From assembly GCA_910585685.1 (NCBI GenBank), contig CAJUEO010000007.1, positions 1 to 64,000 of the forward strand: a stretch of 64,000 nucleotides of DNA, in the 5' to 3' direction. How positions within the stretch are numbered: position 1 is the stretch's first letter; each line of letters starts with the position of its first letter. Under the pieces are notes generated by a model. That model searched no databases, was not told where the DNA came from, and was given only the letters and a program-made list of their open reading frames with translations. Origin of the DNA: an uncultured Christensenella sp. GTDB lineage: Bacteria; Bacillota; Clostridia; Christensenellales; Borkfalkiaceae. The translations under genes were made by a program, and so were the position numbers. Of this stretch, positions 34,147 to 40,586 are shown in pieces.

Positions 34147-34782
34147 ATGCATGATTTTCGCTATGTATCAAAGAAAAAAGCAGCACCCGTGAAAGCAGAT
34201 TTATTAGACCTTATCCACGAAGTACAGGATATCGTAAGAGATGAATTTACCTTCCAATATGATTTTGTAGGTAGTTCCAGCAGGAATATGATTACCTATG
34301 ACGCAAAGTCAAATATAGGGTTTGACTTCGATGTTAATTTTCATGTCAATGACGATGATGAAAATTATACTCCTAAACAAATTCGCACCATAATCAGAAA
34401 TGCCATTAACAAAGTTGCGCCTACCCACGGATATGATTATTGCGAAGATTCTACGAGAGTATTAACTATAAAGCAAAAAGATTATAAGCACTCTAAGATT
34501 TTACATAGTTGCGATTTTGCCATAGTGTTTAACGGAAAAAACGGACAGCAATATATTCGATATAATAAAGACACCGGAAATTATACTTGGGAATTTCAAG
34601 GTGAAGGATTTGAAGCGTTGCCCGAAAAAATCGATTGGTTAAAAGACAATGATTTATGGGGTGAATTGCAAGATTATTATATAGAGAAGAAAAATTACAA
34701 CGATAATCCCGACAAACATTCTCGTTCTATCTTTGCCGAATCGGTAAATGAAATGTGTCAAAAAAACGGATACTTTGATTAA
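34147..34782 (+). CDS. Nucleotidyltransferase-fold protein (cargo)
   Basis: The 211-residue protein has the pol-beta-like nucleotidyltransferase signature: VGSSSRN (42-47), then FDFDVNF with D60 and D62 as probable metal ligands, and a third strand aspartate D123 in HSCDFAIVF. All three catalytic acidic residues are present, so it may be active. The rest is not recognised. Similar folds occur in CD-NTases, tRNA-modifying enzymes and toxins or antitoxins (MNT type); no partner typical of CBASS is adjacent. It has its own strong promoter and is the only element gene on the plus strand. Confidence 0.7.
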   Translation: MHDFRYVSKKKAAPVKADLLDLIHEVQDIVRDEFTFQYDFVGSSSRNMITYDAKSNIGFDFDVNFHVNDDDENYTPKQIRTIIRNAINKVAPTHGYDYCEDSTRVLTIKQKDYKHSKILHSCDFAIVFNGKNGQQYIRYNKDTGNYTWEFQGEGFEALPEKIDWLKDNDLWGELQDYYIEKKNYNDNPDKHSRSIFAESVNEMCQKNGYFD

Positions 34783-34836
34783 ACAGTAAAATACAGCGGG
34801 CAGAAAAATCTGCCCGCTGTAAACTTTTTATAACAT

Positions 34837-35463
34837 CTATTTATTTGGAGTGCAACCTAACATTTTATAAACTTCGCTTTCGAGTTGGTCGTAGTTAATA
34901 ATCCAACGGTGTCCGTTTTGAATTTTGAACACGTTGTCCGATTGAAAAGCCTTTTCCACAATGCTTATGGTTACGGGTATATCTTGATGCAAATACCTGA
35001 ATCGGCGCACCGTTTCGTCGTGCCAACGCAGACGCGGCATATCGAATGCGCAATCCACTCCACGCGGATTCAGCTTATACATTAACTCGTCTACGTCAAT
35101 TACCCAATGCCCTACCGAAGAAGTAAAATACCAGATGCCCTGTTCTTTAACAAACAGTCGCAAGTTGAGTTTCCGCACCTTCGTTTCGGGGTCTTCGGCT
35201 TGAAACATATGCCATATCTCGCCGCTCTTTTGTAGATTGCGTTTAGGCGAAGGAGTATAGGGCTTTTCTTGAAAAACTTTCCCGCTCATAACCCCGTACA
35301 GCTCATCGATATTTATCACCCAAGAATCGCCGTATTTCAGTGGTGTTATTTTGCCTTCTCGCAATAGTTTTGTGAGAAAGAACCGCGAAACAACCGTATC
35401 ACGATCGGCTTGTTTCATTGTTTTAATAACGGTGTCAATCCGTCTTAATCTCGGCAAATACAT
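34837..35463 (-). CDS. Three-repeat excisionase-like DNA-binding protein
   Basis: The 208-residue protein consists of three related units at about 3-60, 80-131 and 142-201. Each unit begins with a helical region and ends in a W/R-x-I-[ND]-x-D-x-L strand-helix (SWVINIDEL, HWVIDVDEL, RWIINYDQL). The same unit occurs once in the protein at 36895-37104. Single-unit proteins of this kind lie next to integrases in Clostridia and resemble Xis/MerR-type winged helices. It lies 6 nt downstream of the integrase. The middle unit is shortest and may have lost its first helix. Confidence 0.65.
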   Translation of the reverse strand: MYLPRLRRIDTVIKTMKQADRDTVVSRFFLTKLLREGKITPLKYGDSWVINIDELYGVMSGKVFQEKPYTPSPKRNLQKSGEIWHMFQAEDPETKVRKLNLRLFVKEQGIWYFTSSVGHWVIDVDELMYKLNPRGVDCAFDMPRLRWHDETVRRFRYLHQDIPVTISIVEKAFQSDNVFKIQNGHRWIINYDQLESEVYKMLGCTPNK

Positions 35464-35469
35464 TTTTTA

Positions 35470-36885
35470 TCACCCCTTTGCGGCGCATGGCAGGAAGATA
35501 TCTTCCAAAGCCTCAGCCGCCGCCTCGTCGCTCGTTTTGATAAAGTGAGAATAAATATCGCTCGTCGTGCTTACGCGCGAATGACCTGCTCTTCCGGCAA
35601 CCGTCGTGAGCGGAACACCCGCCGCAATCTGCAATGTTATGTTTGTATGTCGCAAACTGTGAAGCGTAACGTCGGGCAGACCCGAATTTTTCAGCATTTT
35701 CTTTAACCAAAAATGTACGGTTTCGGGGTTAATCGGCTTGCCGTATTCCTGCACGAACAGTCGATCCGAATCAACCCACCTGTCGCCCCAATTCGCACGT
35801 TGCTCATCGTACCATACTTTATATTCTTTGAGCATTTCAACCAAAACTTCCGAAATGGTAATTCTTCGTACCGAACCTTCCGTTTTCGGCTCTTTTGTAA
35901 AAATTCCGCCGGCAATCTTGCTGTAACAACCCGTGCGGTTTACGGTTAGCGTATGCCGTTCAAAGTTGATATCTTTCCATTCGAGGCCCGCAATCTCGCC
36001 ACGGCGCAGTCCCGTCATAAGAGCAACGAGAACGGCCGTTTTCGCACGAATGTCGTCGTAATCCATAAGCACGCGAAAAAGCTCTTTCGCCTGTTCGTCG
36101 TCAAGATACTTGATATCTCGCTTCGGCTTTTTGCCGTAAGAAACGAAATCTGCCGAAGCATAGTTGTCGTCTACAAGCCGCTGTCGCTTCGCCATAGCAA
36201 AAATACACCGAGTGGCGCACTTGACCTTCGCAATCGTTTCCGCGGCATATGGCTGTTCCGTTTTTTGTATATTGAAAAGTTTTTCGGGTTTAACGCCCAA
36301 CACGGAAGAAAGGCTACGGGCAAACTCCATTCCTATTTGCTTGCCTTGCAACGCCGTTACAAGCGACGCTACGTTTATTCCGTAATTCTCGGAAAGTTCC
36401 TTGCGCGTATGCCCGAAATTATCAATCGCTTCACGCAAGCTCGATTTTGCCGTAATGGTATAAATAACACGTTTTTCACGGTCTAACTTGTCGTAAAAAT
36501 TCTGAATAACGTAGGGAGTAACCTCGCGTATTTTATATCCGCCGATATACTGTTTTATCCATTCGATTGTTTTGATGCCCCTTTCGTAATACGCTATCGA
36601 AAAATCTTTATGTACCCGTTCCAACCATTTATCCGCCATTTGCCCCACGGTTATATTGTAGTCGGGAACGTCTGCCACGCTTCCCGTGTAGAGTTGCTTT
36701 ACGTCGTTTTCAAACTTCTGTGCAACAAGCGTACACTCGCGCTCGGCTTGTCTATCCGTCATTTTATATTCCGGATGCCAAACGGTAGTTTTTACAATCG
36801 TCTGATTTGTATTCGGCTCTCTGAACTTCACTTGAATGTCATACACGACGCCGCTTTTCAACTGTCTCTTTCTGAATGTTGCCAT
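35470..36885 (-). CDS. int: Tyrosine integrase with inserted HTH domain
   Basis: The 471-residue protein has an N-terminal arm-binding domain (about 1-70), a core-binding SAM-like domain (about 78-240) and a catalytic domain (about 255-460). Catalytic residues are R294 (TGLRRGE), H409 and R412 (HSLRH), H435 (GRAGHS) and the nucleophile Y445 (SDIYSHF). Between about 148 and 210 the core-binding domain is interrupted by an XRE-like helix-turn-helix (SLREAIDNFGHTRKELSENY, then NVASLVTALQGKQIGMEFAR). It is the likely recombinase for the tRNA-Arg insertion. Confidence 0.93.
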   Translation of the reverse strand: MATFRKRQLKSGVVYDIQVKFREPNTNQTIVKTTVWHPEYKMTDRQAERECTLVAQKFENDVKQLYTGSVADVPDYNITVGQMADKWLERVHKDFSIAYYERGIKTIEWIKQYIGGYKIREVTPYVIQNFYDKLDREKRVIYTITAKSSLREAIDNFGHTRKELSENYGINVASLVTALQGKQIGMEFARSLSSVLGVKPEKLFNIQKTEQPYAAETIAKVKCATRCIFAMAKRQRLVDDNYASADFVSYGKKPKRDIKYLDDEQAKELFRVLMDYDDIRAKTAVLVALMTGLRRGEIAGLEWKDINFERHTLTVNRTGCYSKIAGGIFTKEPKTEGSVRRITISEVLVEMLKEYKVWYDEQRANWGDRWVDSDRLFVQEYGKPINPETVHFWLKKMLKNSGLPDVTLHSLRHTNITLQIAAGVPLTTVAGRAGHSRVSTTSDIYSHFIKTSDEAAAEALEDIFLPCAAKG

Positions 36886-36894
36886 ATTCCCTCC

Positions 36895-37104
36895 TTAGTT
36901 CATATTGAGTTCATTTAATAAATCGTCAAAATTGAGAATGTATCTCGAACCCGAACGGAAGTGACGTACTTTGTCCCTGTCTAACAACTTGCGGATAAAG
37001 TTATACGTTACCGCCGTTTCGGGATCTTGCGCTTTGATAAGTGTAAGCGCTTCGTTAATCGTTCTCATTCTTGCCAATTTGTTTGCAGTGTTTGTTGTTT
37101 CCAA
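36895..37104 (-). CDS. Single-unit excisionase-like DNA-binding protein
   Basis: A TTG start at 37104 is preceded by GGAGA at a good distance and gives 69 residues. The frame stays open far upstream, but that part looks non-coding. The core MRTINEALTLIKAQDPETAVTYNFIRKLL...GSRYILNFDDLL matches the units of the protein at 34837-35463. Its place just upstream of int suggests Xis, a directionality factor. The assignment rests on context and fold pattern. Confidence 0.65.
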   Translation of the reverse strand: METTNTANKLARMRTINEALTLIKAQDPETAVTYNFIRKLLDRDKVRHFRSGSRYILNFDDLLNELNMN

Positions 37105-37216
37105 TTCTGTTCTCCAAAAAGAATTTTTGGAGTTCGGGAGTGCTCCGATTTTCTTTTTATGTAAAGACCCGCTGTCTCGCCGCCGATATGTTTGATTTTC
37201 GGTGACGAAAAAGATA

Positions 37217-37492
37217 TCATCTATCTTTCTTAAATTTCTCAAGCTCGCTATCAAAGAAATCGTCATAACCGTCTTTTAACTTTGCAAAGTCGGTGTCGTG
37301 TCGGGCTAATAATTCTTCATATCCCGCCTGTATAAGTTCTACCTTGGTATAGCCGTATTTTTTCAAAAACTCATTTATTTGTTCGGCTTTTTCTCTCGGT
37401 ACGCTCGTTCCCCAAACCATGCACTTGGCTTTACGTTCTTCCTTATGACGTTCTTCGTAACGCTTGTCTTTCACCGCTCTTGTCTTTTCCAT
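37217..37492 (-). CDS. RHH-type small DNA-binding protein (probably autoregulated)
   Basis: The 91-residue protein has a basic N-terminus (residues 1-24), then the strand-helix-helix segment VWGTSVPREKAEQINEFLKK and GYTKVELIQAGYEELLA, consistent with ribbon-helix-helix. A charged tail follows. GAGGAATTGAC provides the ribosome site. Two related palindromes overlap or flank its promoter, which suggests self-repression. It may control element genes. Confidence 0.6.
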   Translation of the reverse strand: MEKTRAVKDKRYEERHKEERKAKCMVWGTSVPREKAEQINEFLKKYGYTKVELIQAGYEELLARHDTDFAKLKDGYDDFFDSELEKFKKDR

Positions 37493-37516
37493 GTCAATTC
37501 CTCCGAAAATATTTGC

Positions 37517-37598
37517 GTCGTATTCATACGACTTTATGTATTTTTATTATATCGCGAGGCAAGAAAAGAGTCAAGCAAATTTGCGATATTAATACGAC
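37517..37598 (-). promoter_or_regulatory. Promoter with two palindromic operators upstream of the RHH gene
   Basis: On the minus strand TTGACT and TATAAT are 17 nt apart (37548-37577 in window coordinates). A perfect 7-bp-arm palindrome, GTCGTATTCATACGAC (37517-37532), lies downstream of the -10 box. A degenerate copy, GCGATATTAATACGAC (37583-37598), lies upstream of the -35 box. Confidence 0.65.
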
Positions 37599-37620
37599 TT
37601 CTGCCTAATTTTTTTGCATT

Positions 37621-38673
37621 TTATTTCCCCCAGTTCCACTTGGTGTTTATTTTCGTATTTTCGGCAACTTGCTCTTGCAAACGCTGTTCTTCGATTTCCT
37701 TTTCGATATCTTGCAAACGGTGGGAGAAGTCGCGTTCCAACAGTTCGCTTTGCTCGCCGAAAGAAGAGAAAAGTTTGCCGAGTGTACGCCCGAAAACGCG
37801 TGCACGGATACCCGCTCGTCGTTTCAAATTTTTATCGTTTACTTTACCTCGCACAGTACGCCTCGGTGTGTAAGCGCGTATCGTTCGTACCGCGTTCAAA
37901 ACAATGTTCCCCTGTCGCCGCTTGTAATCTTCTTTAATCTCATCCAGAACGCCGCCATTGACCTTAGTTTTTTGCTCTAACATCGCCAAATCCTCGTGAA
38001 ACTTTAAGTCGGCTTTTCGCGCCGGTTTGCTCGTCTGCAACAGTAAGTTTACGATTTTGTCTATGCGTGGACGAAACGGTTCCATATCTTTGTGTCCGTA
38101 AAAGATTTTTGTTCCGACGGGCAAATCCCTTGCAAACTCCGTAATTTCACGCCGCGCTTCCTTTTCGCAGAACCGCTCAAAGCCGTGTGTTACAGACAAT
38201 TCTTTCAGTTGCCGTAGCTCATCTTCAAGAATGTGGAGAATAGTAGAAAAAGTTCTACCAATTTTATCTTCAGGATTTTCTCGATCATGCGTTACGAGTC
38301 CTTCAACATTTTCTAAAATAAAACCATAAGGGCGTTTTTCGCGTAATATACGTTCAACTTCAAAAAAAAGTGTTCCGCGAGTATCTAGAAAACCTCTTTG
38401 CCGTCCAGCCACACTAAATGCTTGACATGGGAAACCCGCAAGCAAAAAGTCAAAGTCAGGGATCTCTGAACAATCTACTGTAGTAATATCACCACGAATA
38501 CTTTTTGGTCCAAAATTTGTAGTTAATGCCTTTATTGCTGCAGGTTTAATTTCAGATGTCAAAACACATTCAGTCTCATATCCAGCTTCGGTAAATGCCT
38601 GTGTGAAACCTAATCGAATCCCGCCTAATCCCGCAAATAAATCAATATATTTAACCGTCTTTTTGTTTTTCAT
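37621..38673 (-). pseudogene. Chimeric m5C methyltransferase fragment fused to an unrelated C-terminus
   Basis: Residues 1-153 are the N-terminal half of a C5-cytosine DNA methyltransferase: motif I DLFAGLGGIRLGF, motif IV with catalytic cysteine in FPCQAFSVAG, and motif VI ILENVEGLV. Motif VIII, the target-recognition domain, and motifs IX and X are missing. From about residue 154 (nt 38214) the reading frame continues for about 197 residues in an unrelated, K/R/E-rich helical sequence ending in NTKWNWGK, which was not recognised. Base composition also changes there: the methyltransferase part is clearly more AT-rich. An in-frame deletion fusion is the simplest reading. The product is unlikely to methylate DNA. 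Confidence 0.75.
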
Positions 38674-38713
38674 AATTTAATACAGCCGCTCCTCGTATAA
38701 CAATTATAATCTT

Positions 38714-40012
38714 TTATAATTCCATGGCGCTTTCATCGAGCAAGAACTGTTCTATGCCCACAAACAAAACGCCTTTTTCATCGTGCCATGGGATTATGTC
38801 ATCCTTCACAACGACAATCTTTTTGAAGGAGTCATCAATGCGGTTAAGGGAGTTAGTTTCTTGCAGGCGTTTTTCGGTCGTTCCAACATATAACGCCGAT
38901 TGAATATAATAACGCCTGTCCGCTTGATTGGCAACGAAATCCACTTCAAGTTGCTTGCGTTTGCTCTTGCCGTCTTCGCCGCGATAATTGTGTTCCACAA
39001 TGCCGACGTCTACGTCAAACTCACGAACAAGAAGCTCGTTGTAGATAATGTTTTCCATGATATGCGTTTCTTCCGTCTGACGGAAATTGAGCCAAGCATT
39101 GCGCAAGCCGATATCCGAAAAATAGTATTTGAGAGGCGCACCGATATATTTTCTACCCTTTACGTCATAGCGCCTTGCCTTATACACGATAAATGCGTCC
39201 ACAAAAAAATCAAGATATTTGGCTACCGTTTCTTCACTGATTTTCTTGTTTTTTACACTTAAAAAAGTCTTCGATAAGTTTGACGGACTGGTAAGCGAAC
39301 CGACAGAAGAGGCTATCGTATTCATTAAATCTTCCAAGACCGATCTGTCGCTGTTGATTTTATTGTGCGCTAAAATATCGTCTAAGTAAATCTTCTGAAT
39401 AAGCGTGCGCAAATAATTGCTTTTATCGGCGTGCGTCGTTTGACTGAGTATAAGCGGCATTCCGCCATACGTGTAATAATCTTTCCACGCATTGTGCTTA
39501 TCGCCAGTGTAAGCCGAATAAAACTCAGCAAAGGAGAGCGGGTTGACACGAATTTCATCACCCCTGCCGCGGAACTGTGTTAGAATATCTGTCGAAAGCA
39601 TTTTGGAATTGCTACCCGTGATATACAAATCAACATTCTTTATTTTCATAAGTCCAAGCACAACATCAACAAACCCGATTTTTATTTCCACAGAATGCGC
39701 GTCAGGATTTACGGCTTCTTCTACCATCTGAATCTCATCTAAAAACACGTAGTACATTTTGTCTTTATCGACAATTCTACTACGGATATATTTGCCAAGC
39801 TCAAACGGATCTCTGTACGTGCTGTTTGCATCGAGGTCAAGCGCCAATTCAATGATATGAGCATCATCAACGCCAATGGAATTCAAATAGTTATGGTATA
39901 ATTCAAACAGCAAATAAGATTTACCACACCTACGAACGCCCGTGATTACCTTAACGAGTCCGTTTTCTTTTTTGCGGATAAGCTTATCGAGATATTTGAC
40001 TCTCTCTATCAT
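38714..40012 (-). CDS. AAA ATPase with DUF4143-type C-terminus
   Basis: The start chosen, MIERVKYLDKL, follows AAAGGAG; a 13-codon upstream extension would run into a hairpin. The 432-residue protein has Walker A GVRRCGKS (25-32), Walker B YYVFLDEIQMV (near 95), the sensor segment YITGSNSKML, and a C-terminal DUF4143-like region with the YYFSDIGLRNA and LEVDFVANQ nuclease-like motif. Such ATPases are widespread, often horizontally moved and poorly understood. It is next to the right end of the element and could be cargo. Three palindromes lie upstream. Confidence 0.85.
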   Translation of the reverse strand: MIERVKYLDKLIRKKENGLVKVITGVRRCGKSYLLFELYHNYLNSIGVDDAHIIELALDLDANSTYRDPFELGKYIRSRIVDKDKMYYVFLDEIQMVEEAVNPDAHSVEIKIGFVDVVLGLMKIKNVDLYITGSNSKMLSTDILTQFRGRGDEIRVNPLSFAEFYSAYTGDKHNAWKDYYTYGGMPLILSQTTHADKSNYLRTLIQKIYLDDILAHNKINSDRSVLEDLMNTIASSVGSLTSPSNLSKTFLSVKNKKISEETVAKYLDFFVDAFIVYKARRYDVKGRKYIGAPLKYYFSDIGLRNAWLNFRQTEETHIMENIIYNELLVREFDVDVGIVEHNYRGEDGKSKRKQLEVDFVANQADRRYYIQSALYVGTTEKRLQETNSLNRIDDSFKKIVVVKDDIIPWHDEKGVLFVGIEQFLLDESAMEL

Positions 40013-40027
40013 ACAAAAAACTCCTTT

Positions 40028-40189
40028 CGGAAATTTTGCGTATCGACGCAAAATTTCACATTAATAGTATAGCACAAATAATTATTGCCGTCAATAACTT
40101 TTTCGGAAAATTTGCGTATTGTTGCAAATTTTTTGATTGCATGCTACGCCTGCATTAAATTCGGAAATTTTGCGTATTTACGCAATTTT
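40028..40189. repeat. Three related palindromes upstream of the ATPase gene
   Basis: Palindromes centred on AAATTTTGCGTA lie at 40028-40057, 40102-40132 and 40161-40189. The first is a perfect 12-bp-arm stem with a 4-nt loop, just upstream of the ATPase ribosome site; the other two are imperfect. They could be operators, RNA hairpins in the leader or Xis sites. Confidence 0.65.
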
Positions 40190-40205
40190 ATTACAAAAGC
40201 CAAAA

Positions 40206-40291
40206 TCTACACCCGAAAATCGGAATATACACCCAAAAAATCTACACCCGATATACACCCTGATGCCGTAAAAGTTATTAAAGGGTGTAGA
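40206..40291 (+). repeat. Right arm-type integrase sites
   Basis: TCTACACCC occurs at 40206-40214 and 40241-40249, TATACACCC at 40226-40234 and 40252-40260, and an inverted GGGTGTAGA at 40283-40291. Together with the two copies at the left end, these are the expected arrangement of integrase arm sites. Confidence 0.7.
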
Positions 40292-40384
40292 TTTTATAAA
40301 AACTATACACAATATACAGAAATAAAATAAAAGAAAAAGCACAATATAATGTGCTTTGCAAGATATTGTGTAAAATTTCGCTAA

Positions 40385-40429
40385 CTCCGACGCTATGTGT
40401 CGCTGGTTCGACTCCAGTCGGGTGTACCA
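40385..40429 (+). pseudogene. 3' half of tRNA-Arg(CCG) (attR side)
   Basis: CTCCGACGCTAT continues into GTGTC, the T-arm GCTGG/TTCGACT/CCAGT, the acceptor strand CGGGTGT, discriminator A and CCA. It has no 5' half next to it; the sequence before it is element DNA. It is the partner of the fragment at 33731-33774. Confidence 0.88.
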
Positions 40430-40445
40430 CAAAGAAGCATAGACC

Positions 40446-40465
40446 GCAAAGTCTATGTTTTTTTA
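40446..40465 (+). terminator. Original terminator of the host tRNA-Arg gene
   Basis: AAGTCTATG can pair with CATAGAC a few bases before it, and a T run follows. It lies just downstream of the tRNA 3' half. Confidence 0.6.
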
Positions 40466-40586
40466 ATTTAAAATTAATAAATACTTGTTTTTACCATTTA
40501 AAACGCTTTCGGCTTTGTTGACTATTTTTTAAAAATAATATAATATATTAAGTACAAAGTATTTGAAGTTTCACTGGGAGATGAAA

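Larger units (their letters stand above)
33763..40395. mobile_element. Integrated element of about 6.6 kb in tRNA-Arg(CCG)
   Basis: The direct repeat CTCCGACGCTA (33763-33773 and 40385-40395) is the anticodon loop plus part of the 3' stem of tRNA-Arg(CCG) and marks attL and attR. Inside are a tyrosine integrase, two excisionase-like proteins, an RHH protein, arm-type repeats and cargo genes. No replication protein, conjugation gene or complete relaxase is seen, so the element is likely a non-autonomous or decayed integrative element. One gene inside is a chimera, which suggests an internal deletion. Confidence 0.85.

Noticed and set aside
34147..34782. CBASS operon
   Set aside because: The nucleotidyltransferase has no effector, Cap2 or Cap3-like gene beside it; only the fold and catalytic residues are supported.
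37621..38214. Active restriction-modification methyltransferase
   Set aside because: The tail lacks motifs VIII-X and a recognition domain, and no restriction enzyme gene is present.
40028..40189. Possible small CRISPR array
   Set aside because: The three palindromes differ from each other, spacings are unequal, and no cas genes are near.
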